From assembly GCA_003117195.1 (NCBI GenBank), contig BDSI01000030.1, positions 859,211 through 923,210 on the forward strand: a stretch of DNA of 64,000 nt. Reading direction: 5' to 3'. Below the pieces are notes generated by a model. That model was not told the DNA's origin. It saw only the letters and a program-made list of their open reading frames with translations, and ran no database searches. A program made the position numbers and the translations under genes. Positions 1 through 11,212 of this stretch are shown one piece after another. The first letter of the stretch is position 1; each line of letters starts with the position of its first letter. Source of the DNA: Eudorina sp. 2006-703-Eu-15. Taxonomy: Eukaryota; Chlorophyta; Chlorophyceae; Chlamydomonadales; Volvocaceae.

Positions 1-72
1 TGCTCCCCGACCCCTCCCCCCCGATGTGCGGCGTTCCGGCCCGCCGTCCCTCCGACATACGCCAACACACAG

Positions 73-3000
73 CCTGGCCTGGCTGAACCTGTTCAATCTG
101 GCGGACGTGGCGTCGTACCTCCTCGCGATCTTGCTGTGGGCCGTACACATCCGCTGCGGCTCGCTGCCGTACACGGCCTGGTTCAGCGGCGCTCTAGCGC
201 TGCAGCACGTGCTGCTGTGGAGCAAACTGCACTACTACGCCCGGTGGGTGGGTGGGTGGATGGGTCGGTGGGTGGGTGGGTACGGTCAGCCTTTGGTTAC
301 AAGCTGGGGGGTTCCTGGGGGGGGGTGGACCGATGGGTCGGTAGACCCGTGGGTCAATGCAGCAGTCCTGACACACCCCCGGATGTTGAGCGATGCGTCG
401 GGTCGTGGCAGGGCAGCGAGCCGCAGCGGATCTGGACGTTCACCGCGTCATATGTCGTACATCCGGTGACTCGGTCGCCCAATCCTGACACACTCAAACG
501 GAGCTGAGTTCGATGAGGAGGGCTTGGTAGCGCCGTACGCCCCGCCCCCCTCTCCCTGGTCCCTGCCGTACCTGCCGTACGGGGTGTGTCCAATATTGGG
601 CGGCATCGCGGAGCCGGGAAGCCGCAGGCGTGACCCCGACCCCGACCCCGACCTCGCACCCAGGACCAAACCCCCCTTGCTCTGCGACGTCCCCTTGATG
701 TTGATGTCAATCAAGACAGCGAAACCGCGAAAGGCCACCGACCAGGTAGTGGTCCGGTGTCTCTTACACCCGTCCAAACCCCTTCCGGCCCCCCTCCCAG
801 ACCCATCCCCCCCCCCCGCCCTTCAAACCCCTTCCGCCCCGCCCCGCCCCCCTCCAAACCCTGCCCCGCTCAGTGTGCTGACCCCCACCCGCGGCGGCTT
901 CAACGACACCATCCGCATGGTGCTGGGGGAGCTGCGGACCTTCCTGGTGTTCGTGGGGCTGGTCATGATGGGCTTCGCCTTCGCGTTCTACTGCCTCTTC
1001 CGGTGAGGGGGCCGGGCAGGAGGGGCGGATACGTGTGTGGGTGTGGGTGTGGGTGGGGGTGGAAGGGGGGTGGGGGGGAGGAGACGAGATGAAGAACGAC
1101 AACCCCTAGGGGATATGGGAAACAAGTGGGCGTACCGTGTTCAAACCGCGCTGCTGCCAGAGCAAAGGTCCGGTGGAGGATCAGCAACTGTGCCACTGGA
1201 TCTCTCCAGCGATGCGACGACGGCCGCCGCGTAGGCCTTGGCAAATACTGACCGACAGCGCAAATACGGAAACGAAACAAGCGGATAGGGCACCGTGCCG
1301 TGGGTGGGTGGGGGATTCCGCGGGCAGTTGCCGAGTGGCGACGGGTGCCTGGTCGGGGGTGGGTGGGTGCGAGGTCGAGTGGCTGGGTGCCAGGCGATGG
1401 GTGGGTGTAGGGGTCGGGGGCGGGCAGGGCGACGCAAGGCGAGGAAGGGTTAAGGGGATGGGCAGCCTGGCAGCGGCAGCCGAGGGCCGGTTTGGGCTGT
1501 CCGGACACAAACCCCCCACCCCCCGGTGGAAGAGACCCCGCGGCCGACATCAGGGGGCTTGGGCTTGCACCCGGTGGGCTCTTTGAGTGTGCCGCCGTCC
1601 GCGGTCCCGCCGGCCCACCCTGCCGCCCCCCCTGCCCCCCACCCCCCCACCCCCGCAGTCAGGACCGAGAGGAGTTCGCGGACTTCGCCACCCTCTGGCA
1701 CTCCTTCGCCAGCATGTTCGCGTACATGCTGCAGATGTTCGATTACAGCGTGCTGTACAAGTAAGTACGGTACGCCGCCGTACCGCCGCCAACGCCGCCG
1801 TACCGGTCTCGATGGGCTTTCGAGCCCCCCGACCACGTCCGCCGCCGGGCCCCTCACCACCTCCCCCTTTCTCCTCCGCCTCCACCTCAGCCCCCCCCCT
1901 CCACCTCCCCTGTTCTCCTTCACCTCTTCCCCCGGCCCTCCCCACCACCCCCTCAGGTCCACACATCCGGTCCTTGCGATGGTGCTGTTTATGGCGTACG
2001 AACTTATGGTTGCCGTACTGCTGCTCAACATCATGATCGCGCTCATGACGTCCGCCTTCGCACGTGTGAGTGCGGACGAGGGACTGCGCTACCTCATCTA
2101 CAAGGCCGAGGTGGGTGGGGTGGGTGGGTACCATGACCCAGCTTGGCTCACATGTCACATCACATCACATCACACATCACGTCACCACCACCCACCCACT
2201 CGTCCACCCCTACTCCACATCCCATGAAGACGGATGGGTGCCCCCCCCCCGGGTGGCCGACTGGGTGGAGCGTTTGACCAAACCGCCCCGCACCACCACC
2301 CAACGTCGTCGCCGACCTCCTCCCTCCCACTCCTCCTCCCCCGCGCCCCCCCCCTCCTCCGAACCTTTGCTCTGGCAGCAGCGCAGTTTGAACATGTCTA
2401 GTTGTCTACCAATTTCCTATACTCCCCCCTCGCCCCCCCCCTCCCCCCCCGGCAGGTGATCGACGAGCTCGAGAGCACCCTGCCCCGCTGGCTGATGCGC
2501 CCCGCTTGGTACCCCCACTTCGTGCACGTGCTCAAGATCAGCCCGCGCTCCACTTACGAGATCAACCTGAACAGCGTCTGGAGCGGCATGAGCACCCTGC
2601 AGTCCAGCCTCATGAACGCACAGCAGGTACGTACGGCTGTACGGACATGGGTTTTTTTATCGTACAGTGTGAGGCATCTGTCGTACATGTGACGTACTGT
2701 CCCCTTCCATAGTACGGCGCCAGCACCAACAGCCGGGATAGTGGGAGAACGCGAGGGGGGCCTGCGGGATTCGCAGCAGCCACCGGACGTCAACCACCGC
2801 CGTTCCCGTACCGTACCTAACTACCTAACCACCTATCAAACACCCTAGTGAAAACACCCTAGCTCACAACCTGTCTACCTGCTTCCTTACCTATCGTAAC
2901 CTGCCGTAGGAAACCCGGTTACGCGTCGAGGCGCTTGAGTCCAAGATGGACGTCATCGACCAGAAGCTCTCCGCCACCGTACGACTGCTGGCGTCGCGGC

Positions 3001-3362
3001 TGCTGACGCACAACGAGCTGGCGGCGGCGCTGTCGATGGACGACGTGGCGGAGGCGGCCTCCGACGGCAGCGAGCGGGACCTCGACGGCGACCTGGACGG
3101 CGAGGACGGCGAGCCGGATCCGGAGAAGTGGCGGGATGCGGAACTGGATCCGGCGTTGGACGAGCAGGCGGTGCCGGAGGCGCCCGACGAGGAGGACGAC
3201 GACGGCGCCGTGGGCGGCGTCGCGGCGCTGCTGAGAGGGCGGCATGGCGGCGGCGGCGGCGGCGCGCGCGCCGGCAGCAGCCGCCGGGGCGGCGGCGGTG
3301 GCAGCCCGCGAGGCGCAGCGGCGGCGGCGCCGCCGTCGCCTGGACCGGGCGCGTACCGTGCA

Positions 3363-3394
<32 letters not shown>

Positions 3395-4493
3395 GTACCA
3401 CAATCAGCAGCCGTCACCCCGGCGGCTGCAGTCCAGCCGCACCCAGCAATCGTACCACAACCACCATCACCACTACCATTCGCTGCCGTACAGCCACCAC
3501 CACCAGCCGCAGCCAGCTGGCGGCGGGGGCTACCACTCGTCGACGCACGCGAGTCACGCCGCGTCGGCGCAGCTGCCGCCCCGCCACCACAGCCAGGGCC
3601 ACGGGCACGACCAGGGGCACGGCCATCGCCAGGGGGCCCAACCGACCCGTGGGTCTCGGGGTGCGTCCGCCGCCACCTCCAACGGCCCCAGCCGCGACCC
3701 GTCGGTCCCTCACCACGCCCGTACGGCGGCGCCGTCGCAGCACCCGAGCGGCGCGCGTTTGCACGCGTTCTACAGCCACGGGCACGGCCAGGGCTACCAC
3801 CAGCAGCAGCAGCAGCAGCAGCAGCAGGGCTACCAAGAGCACGCGCGCCGGCGCGACGTGCCGACGCCGCCGCCCGAGCCCGTCGGCGCGCCGTTGGGTC
3901 GTACCAGCGTCGGCAGCAGCGGCGGCGGCGGCGACGGGGCACGGCCCGTCACGGCGCCGTCGGTGTACGACAGGCGTGAGAGCTGGGCTGGCTTCCGCTC
4001 GTCCGGCGACGGTGACGTGGTTGTCGTCCGCGACAGCGCGGGCGGTACGGGAAGCTTCGACTCGCCGTACGACACAGCGGCCGTCGCCGCCGCGGCCGCG
4101 GCGGCATTCGAGGGTTCGGTGGTGCTGGATATGCGGCGGACGGAGGACCGTACGACGCCGCACAGCCCCGTGAGTACGGCAGTGCGCAGCCCGCCGCAAT
4201 CACCGCCGTGGGGAACGTCATCGATACCGCCGCCGCCGCTGCCCGCGCGAGGCGATGACGGCCAGTCGGGGCAGGGCCACTCCGGCAGGCCGTACAACTA
4301 CCACCGGTGGTTCAGCGCGGGCGGCGGCAGCGGCGGCGGGGACGGATCCGGCGGCGGCGGCGGCGGCTGTACGGCACCCGTCATGGCTTCCATTGCGGAG
4401 CACGGCTCCCCGAGCGTGGCTGGCTCCGAGACCTTCACCGACAGCAGCCCGCGTCGCCGGTCGGAACAGGGCAGTGGCGGCAAGGACCGGTAG
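73..4493 (+). CDS. TRP-like cation channel, C-terminal part (5' end outside window)
   Basis: Exons read as 73-243, 874-1002, 1659-1760, 1957-2110, 2456-2626 and 2910-4493 (TAG), all with GT..AG introns and consistent phase. The first exon encodes hydrophobic helices (LFNLADVASYLLAILLWAVH and following), the second a helix ending FAFAFYCLFR. The third looks like a pore region (FASMFAYMLQMFDYSVLY). The fourth is the last helix, ELMVAVLLLNIMIALM, which resembles S6 of TRP channels and is followed by a charged linker. The last exon starts with a short predicted coiled coil (ETRLRVEALESKMDVIDQKL) and then about 450 residues of low-complexity cytosolic tail rich in Gly, Ala, His, Ser and Gln. Such channels pass cations, often Ca2+, in plasma or ciliary membranes. 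The exact subfamily (TRPV-like versus polycystin-like) cannot be fixed without the N-terminal half, which lies upstream. Confidence 0.8.
705..732 (+). repeat. Intron-embedded repeat, AATCAAGACAGCGAAACCGC type
   Basis: This short segment in the first intron recurs at 15184-15206 and, inverted, at about 18750-18795 in introns of the GT77 gene. It seems to be the distal part of the introner-like family, because at 18680-18790 both parts are joined. Here it lies upstream of the pyrimidine tract and acceptor of the exon at 874. Confidence 0.5.
1105..1190 (-). repeat. Introner-like repeat, reverse copy in donor-side half of intron
   Basis: Read on the minus strand it matches the recurring element: CTTTGCTCTGGCAGCAGCGC, then TTTGAACA, then TTTCCCATATCCCC. 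It lies about 100 bp inside the donor at 1003 of a plus-strand intron, in the opposite orientation to the acceptor-side copies. Confidence 0.5.
2350..2455 (+). repeat. Introner-like repeat abutting a 3' splice site
   Basis: The copy contains CTTTGCTCTGGCAGCAGCGC, TTTGAACATGTCT, ACCAATTTCCTATACTCCCC and a long C-rich tract that runs straight into the acceptor CAG at 2453-2455. The same order of motifs precedes acceptors in the minus-strand GT77 gene. Confidence 0.6.
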
Positions 4494-6316
4494 GCCGACC
4501 TGACTCGTGCTGAAGCCAGTCAGTCAGTTCAGGCGACAGCGCCGACCCCAACCGGCTTGCTGGCCGACCCCAACGGTGCTTGCTGGCCGAGCAGCCGGAC
4601 CCAGCCAGCATGGTGGCGCAACCTCGCCTGGGCTGTGTCTTACACGTGTATCAGAGCTGTGAATCATCCCGGGAGGTGGGCGTCTTAAGACATCAGGCAG
4701 GATTATCCGAAGGGGTCGCTGTTGGGGGCGTCGGGGCGCTTTCCCCTGGGAGGCCGGCGGGAAGGACTCCTACTTGGGGTGCGTGGTCTAGGGTTTAGGC
4801 TTCAACCTTAAACTCTTTTGCTCCTAGGCCGTGTTGAGCTCCCGGCAGAATGGTTGCAATGTGTAGTGATGGTGGGGGGGGATTTGATCGCGTATTCAAG
4901 ATTCGACCCTGTCCTGGCTGTGCTGACGAGTGAGGACTCGCTCAATGAGAATTTCGTTTGTGTGCAAGGGGGGAGGACTGACTCGTCGCCGCCCGCAGAA
5001 AAGTCGTACAAGCTGCAGTACGCCCGGCAGCGCCCCTGCGAACTTTTTCTCGAGGTCAGAGGACCCGGACCGTCGTCGATAACTCACGTCATTGAATTGA
5101 CACGAGAGCCATAGCGCAGTAGTAACCGGCAGTAAGTCGGCAAGCAGGCCAAGGAGATTGGGACGCATGCACACTGCCCGTTGCGTCCTTGGGGGGTGCG
5201 AGCTCCTCGCTTCAGTTGCGTGTGTTTGCATGTGCAGTCCGCACAAGTCAACCCAACCCCAACCCGCGGTTTGCTGAGGGTGTTTCAATCTGCGCCGCAA
5301 TATGCCCAAAGCGGATGGTCGGACCCCAGAGGCCCCCCCCTTCCGCGTGGCGGGACGCAGCTGCGCCCTAGGTGTCGAGGCAAGGCTCCGCGGCTCGCAT
5401 ACGTGTTTGGTCCCTCGGGAGGGGCCCGCGTGGCCCGCAAACCTCCCACCTTCCACCTGTGATTTGTTGAGGGACGGAAGCCCGTGACCCACACCCACGA
5501 CGCAGTCTTCCCTTCCCTAATACCCTTCAGCATGCAAATGCAAACCCTGATGATCAGTGGGGCGCAGGAGGGGTGCAGCCGGCGCTCCACCCACCCGTGC
5601 ACCCTCGGTGTGGACGTGGGTGGACTCGCCGATGGGCGATGGCAGCCGGTGGCCGGATTCCGGCTGGAGCAGAGGGGTTGACGGACGCGTTGACAGCAAC
5701 ACACCACTGTGGAACAGACCCACCATTTGCGTCGGTCGTCAGGACACAGCCCCCTGACTGGACCCCCCGGCAAACAGCGGGTGCAGCGCTCCACACAACA
5801 ACAGCCAAAACCCTGGCGACACGCTACTGTACAGCAGGTACAGGCCCGCAGACACCCGTCATGGCGTTGGGCGACGACAACGTTCAAGGTCACACACAAG
5901 ACATCAGCCGGGTCGTCCGCCACACCGGGTGCAACTGCCTGCACTGGCTCCAGGAATGGCGAACAAGGATGGCCGCCAGGGCGTTAGCGACCCCCGCAAA
6001 AATGGGGCCTCGCGTCTGAGGCCGTGAAGTTCATGTGCACTTGCACAACAGCCCATCGTCGTCGACCGCCACAAATTCGGTGCTCCTGGGCTGCCGGGTA
6101 TCCCCACCCAACACCCTGCGATCAAGCCGATCATGGCGCCAAGCAACTGCTGCATCCTGCCCACACGGAGCCAGTCCTCCCCTCCCCTGCCCTCCGCTCC
6201 GCGCCCCAAACGCCCCAGACCCAGACCCAGGCGCACGCTCAGGATGCGCCGGCGGGTTCTCCTCCCGCCCCACTACTGCGGCGCCACCACCCTGCCAACC
6301 CTGGCGCCCCGACGCC
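4494..6316. other. Intergenic stretch, no supportable gene
   Basis: This follows the stop codon of the channel gene and probably includes its 3' UTR. Several ORFs of 60 to 220 codons overlap on both strands, but none shows a recognisable domain. The 98-codon frame at 4818-5114 (+) has a fairly balanced composition but no family I recognise. Confidence 0.5.
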
Positions 6317-6560
6317 TCACGGAGGGGCATCCACAAGCATGTCTTCCACCTCCACCTCCACGTCGTTGGGATCCCCCAACACGCCTGCGTCGCCGTCGCC
6401 CAGGCCGAGGCCCATGCCCATCCCCAGCATGCTTGTTTATTCCAAACTCCTTGCTTTCATCGCCGGACAGCGCTGCGAGTTTCGCCTTTACGATGCGCCT
6501 AATGACAGCTCGGGGTAGGTCGACATCTGTCTCTGGCTTTTCTGCTGAAGGATTGTCCAT
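6317..6560 (-). pseudogene. Internally deleted POLE3/Dpb4-like histone-fold gene copy
   Basis: Starting at ATG 6560, the minus strand encodes DLPRAVIRRIVKAKL about 14 residues in, followed by a SGDESKEFGINK segment. This resembles the first helix and loop of the H2B-like histone fold in DNA polymerase epsilon subunit 3 (Dpb4/POLE3, NF-YB-like). Family members continue from here with the long central helix and third helix. None of that is present, and no donor GT follows the Lys codon. Instead the DNA moves directly, in another frame, into an acidic tail (DPNDVEVEVEDMLVDAPP, stop 6319-6317) of the kind expected at the C-terminus. I infer a truncated or retrocopied gene lacking the DNA-binding core. 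An unusual intron or an assembly gap could also explain it. Confidence 0.45.
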
Positions 6561-8172
6561 GAAGCTTGTCGGCGTGAAATGTCCGACTTTACTGAACAGA
6601 ACGGGACTTCAAAGACTCGTCAAAGCTGCGTCACGTTTGCTGATGTCAACTGTCGAATGCGATTTTGTGGTTGGCGAGTTTGCGATAAGTGTCCATAAAG
6701 TTTTTCTGCTAGCTTTGACCCCGCCAAGTCGAAATGGCGTACCGGGTATATGGCAGTAGTCTGTATACCGCGTCCATGGGCCCTCCGGTCACTCGTTTCA
6801 CAGGCCCAAACGCTCCGGTTCACCAGCCGCCCGTGGGCGTATAAACGTGATGCGCCTCATGCATCCGGTAAGGAGCATGCGGAGTATACGGAATGTTGGC
6901 GACAAGATCGCCACGAATTAGTGCCCGTTTCCACTTGAACCGTAACGTGTTCGGGACGGATATTGTCGATCTCGTTGTTGGTTGCCTCTGAGTACGCGGC
7001 ATTTATGTCAGCGAACCTAGCCGTCAAGTCGTCGATGCGTGTAGAAGCACCGACCTCAACCCTGACGGGTCTTGGCATTCTTAACGCGTCTGACTCCTCG
7101 ACGATTCTGCACTTCGGTAACGTCGCCTTCAAGAAAATCACCGTGCTTCTACATCGGCTGCCTCTAGGCAATTCATTACGTGCAGGATTATCGTTACGAC
7201 GCATGCTTCCAACACTACAAGAGCCAGCGAAGTCAAATGTCTATGCGTCATGTACACAACCACCTACAACGCAGCTCGTCCCTCACACTCTGTGTTCCTG
7301 CGTCCTTACACTATTCTTGAAGTAGCAGACAAATGGTAAGGTGGTTGTGCAAGAATTTAAATCTTCAGATAAAGAAAACAGACCGATTTCAAGTGGTCAC
7401 ACTCGGTGACCGTTACCAAGGAAAGTCGCCCGTAGCGAAGATCGGCGGGGCTTAGGGAATACAAATCATGCAGGAGTATCGCAGGCAGCGAGTCATGCTT
7501 TCAACGCATGAAGAGGCAGAGAAGTCAAATGTCCATGCGTCGTGCCGTACAGTCCACTCGTTAACATAACGGGCGAAAATTTGCTTCCTCCACTAGCCAG
7601 CGCCGAAGCTTGAGATTGATTACAGTCTGTCGACTGTGGTCATTATTTGCAAGTAGCCCGGCTGCTCGTGGCAGGCAGGCTGTGCATGTGCACTGCTGTC
7701 TATGCGGTCCCGCTTTGCAGGCAGGCGGTGTAAGGTCCAACAGCCGTCACTTTTGCGACCATTAAGCTTTTCACTAAGGATGCCAATCATGCACTTCACA
7801 CCCTATCTGCAACTGTCTGAAAGCCGGGCGAGCCGTTGTAACGGTCGGGGGTCATCAGTCATGACAACCAACAGCGCCTATTCGCTATCCGCCCACGCGC
7901 AAAATCGAAAAACTCATCTGGTGCCAGTTGTGAAGGATTCGTAAACAACGATGACGGACGGGTTCTGTAGCTAGCCTTTGTCGTCCTTTTATTGTCGGAC
8001 TCAACAATCACCAACGAGTTCAGGGCTGCTGCCCATCACCCGGCACGTGAAACATTGTTGTTTGCTTGTGATTCCAAACATGTTACCTATTCGTTGCTGT
8101 GCTTGTACAAGGCGGCACAACCTTGATACCTATGCACGCGGCATTTGTTCGTGACGTTGTGGACCCTTCGCC
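6561..8172. other. Intergenic stretch, less GC-rich, with an internal imperfect duplication
   Basis: I found no gene I can support. A 115-codon minus-strand frame (7204-6857) has reasonable composition but no recognised family. Two segments, about 7180-7260 and 7460-7550, resemble each other: both carry GTCAAATGTC followed by ATGCGTC, preceded by CATGC-type stretches. The final few hundred bases probably hold the promoter and 5' UTR of the sulfotransferase-like gene that starts at 8173. Confidence 0.4.
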
Positions 8173-9385
8173 ATGACAAATTCTTTCAGTACTGCTAAAT
8201 TATTTATTTTAACATATGGCTTGCTTAGCTTCCGGTGCTGTGCATCTGCCGGGGATAAGAGGGAACCGCAAGTGTTCAAGCCGAACGACATGGCAGCCAT
8301 ACCAACATTCATGATAATTGGAGCCGCAAAATGTGGAACAGTGAGATGTGAATTTCTTCTGGTTGCGAAAAAACTGCAGAAGCCAGACGGCGTGACACAT
8401 CCACGAATTCCTCCCGCGACGCCCGCAGACCGACCTGTACTACCAGTTGACCGACACATCAGTAAATATGGACCCTGATCGCCCAGAACCCCCGCTCCTC
8501 AGCGACATAAAGGTTCGTTCTCCCGTACGCGCCCACACCACATGACGCTTTCCGCACACCGTCGGCGGTAGCGATTGGTCCCAGGGAGCGATTGGTCAGC
8601 CGGAGCCGCAGCTGGGCACCCTAACATCATCATCATTGGTCATTTACGTCAAAACCCACAGAACTCGTTTGCGTAGGAATCACCACGCGTACAGCATTCA
8701 GGAGTCGGTCCTGCACTCGGCCTTAGCTGACCCACCTCCACACCGCCGTCGGATCTGAGTCCTCACGTCCTTGCCCTGACCCCTCCGTCCTTCCCTCCCC
8801 TGACCCGGGTCCCCATCCATCCCCCTCATGTGCGACCTCCAGGAGGTCCGAGTCCTCCACAAACCCATGTCGGGGGAAGCCTTCCTGCCCGGGTCCGCCA
8901 CCTTCAGCCGCTACCTCGCCCTAGTACGGCACCCCTGCGCCGCAGCCGCAGCCGCAGCCGCCACTACCGCCACTACCGCTACCACCGCCGCCGATGAGGG
9001 CTCCGACGGCGATGCCAGCAGCAGTGGCCCCCGCACTGGGGACTCCTCCGCGGGCGCGGGCGCGGGCGCGGGCGGGCTGCTGGCCTGTCTGGAGGGGCTC
9101 TCCCCCGGGGGGTCCAGGGACAGGACGGATGACGGGCCATCTCCGTCGCCGCAGCCGCTACAGCAGCAGCCGCTACAGCAGCAGCCGCTACAGCAGCAGC
9201 CGCTACAGCAGCAGCCGCTACAGCAGCAGCCGCTACAGCAGCAGCCGCTACAGCAAGCCCAGCATGACATTCAGCACCGGCATCGACGCCGGAGGCGGCT
9301 GCGGGCCCATATCCGTGTCCACTCCCAGACCCAGTTCAAAACCCAGCGGCACCAGCACCACCACCCGCAGGTTCACGAGCAGGAG

Positions 9386-9430
<45 letters not shown>

Positions 9431-11212
9431 CGTAGCCCAGGGCCGCAGCTGCACCTGACCATCGATGCGTCCCCCATGTACCTCAGCTCCGTGTTCGCGC
9501 CGCTGCAGCTGCGGGCCCTGTCCACGGGCACCAAGGTGGTGCTGCTGCTGCGGGAGCCGCTGGAGACGGTCACATCGCTGTGGTGCCACCGCCACAAGGA
9601 GGGTGGGTGGCGGCGGGGCAGCGGCGCCGCGTACAGACTACAGAGCCTCCTTTGAGTGCGGGTCGAGTCCAGGGGAGGGGGACGGGGCGCATGCAGTCCC
9701 TTTCCGAACCCAACCCACCTTTCATCCTACCTACCTACCTACCCAACTACCTACCTACCTACCCAACTACCTACCTACCTACCCAACTACCTACCTACCT
9801 ACCTACAAACTACCTGACGTGCCCTGTTCATCCACCGCACATCGAAAGCCGGCGACGGTGCCGCACGTGATCCCCCGGGGGTGGGTGGGTTGGGGGGGGT
9901 GGGGGGGGGTGGGGGGGGGTGTTGCGCTGCCGACTCGTGGACGTGTTGCTGCGCTGCAGGCTGGTGGGAGGGTCGTTCGCTGGACAGCCTGGTGGATCAC
10001 TTCCTCACCTTCGCCCAGGACAGGGCCGCGGCGACCTTCGAAGCACTGCTGGCCTGCGACGGCGGCGGCGGCGCCGCCGCTGCCGGCGGGGCCGCCGACA
10101 CTGCCGCGGCCGCCGCGGCCGCCGCCGCCGCCGCCGTGCGCTGCCAGGAGGCGGGTTGGCGGGCCCTGACGGGTCTGGGTCTGACCTCCTCAGTGGAGGG
10201 CCGCCTCTTCGCCAACAGCCTCTACGTCTACGCGCTGGCCGCCTGGCGCCGCCACTACCTGCGGCCTGGTCGGATGATGGTTGTTGACGCGCACGCGTAC
10301 TTCCGGGACCGGGTGCCCGTCATGGAGCAGGTACGGCATCGTATGGCGGGTTGGTTGCACGGCACGGCATGCCGACTGTCGCGTATGCGGTCCGCGTCCG
10401 CGTCCTGATCCTGCTTCGTGGCATTTTACTAGCGACCGTTTGCGGGAAGGTTGCCGCAAGGGCCGGCACGATCACTGGACGGAACGCTTATGAAGTCCGT
10501 TACGCGGGCGCTTACCGCTTTTTCTTGCCAGAATCTCCAATTGCTCAGCCCCCGGTGCATGCGTGGCAGGCAGGGTTCCAAATACCGTACATTAATGGAA
10601 CGCCCAGGCAAGGCGCACCCTCACTTGCCGTACCTCCGCGCACTCTTCGTACAGGTCGTACGATTCCTGTACGGCAGGAACATGACGGCCGTGGAGCGCC
10701 AGCTGGCGGGCACAGCGCCGCCGCGGGTGCCGGGCAGCCACCGGGCGCCCGCGGCCAGGGGTGTGGCGAGGAGGGTGACGGCCGATGCGGCAGCGGCAGC
10801 GGCCACCGTCGGGTGCTCCGGCTCCTCTCCGTCGTTCTCCTCTTGTTCCTCCACCACCACTGCCTCCACCTCCACTGCCTCCACCCGCACCGCCTCCACT
10901 GCCTCCACCTCCTCATCCCCCTGCGGTGTGCTGTCCCCGGACCGGCGGGCCCGGCTGGCGGCCTTCTTGTCCCTGCACGTGACTGAGCCGCTGGCGGCCT
11001 CCCTGGAGGGGATGAGGCGGGAGGGCGCCTGGGTGGTGGGGTTCCAGGGGCCGCCGTGGACCCCCCTCCGCCTCCCCCTCCCCGGGGGAGGAGGAGGAGG
11101 GGGAAGGGGAGGGGAAGGAGCTGCGACAACAGCGGAAGGCGGGCAGGTACATGGGTTTGTACATCAGGCAGCGGCGGCACCTGCAGAAGGAGATGCAGCC
11201 ATGACCTCGTGA
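8173..11212 (+). CDS. Sulfotransferase-like protein, N-terminal hydrophobic segment
   Basis: Exons 8173-8340, 8429-8512, 8843-9602, 9960-10330 and 10655-11212 give about 646 residues in one frame. Sulfotransferases move the sulfuryl group of PAPS to a hydroxyl or amine, usually in the Golgi for membrane-bound forms. The N-terminus has a hydrophobic stretch (LFILTYGLL) fit for a signal anchor or signal peptide. It is followed by PTFMIIGAAKCGT, the 5'-phosphosulfate-binding loop. LHLTIDASPMYL and VVLLLREPLETVTSLWCH in exon 3 match the 3'-phosphate-binding region with its Arg and Ser. Between them are long Ala and Gln runs, including a PLQQQ tandem repeat. Later exons carry NSLYVYALAAWRRHYLRPGRMMVV, a typical downstream region. 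The C-terminus is low complexity and less certain. The acceptor substrate is unknown. Confidence 0.72.
9154..9428 (+). repeat. Coding CAG-rich minisatellite and CAG run
   Basis: A 12-bp unit CAGCAGCAGCCGCTA-like, phased to code PLQQ(Q), repeats from about 9154 to 9255. A pure CAG run follows at about 9392-9428. Both lie in the sulfotransferase-like gene between the two PAPS-binding motifs and keep the reading frame. Confidence 0.8.
9726..9806. repeat. CTAC tetranucleotide microsatellite
   Basis: CCTA/CTAC repeats with regular ACCCAA interruptions fill part of the intron between the exons ending at 9602 and starting at 9960. Confidence 0.9.

Noticed and set aside
6857..7204. 115-codon minus-strand ORF upstream of the POLE3-like fragment
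   Set aside because: No domain seen and no splice connection in frame to the POLE3-like start; could be a fragment of something but not supportable.
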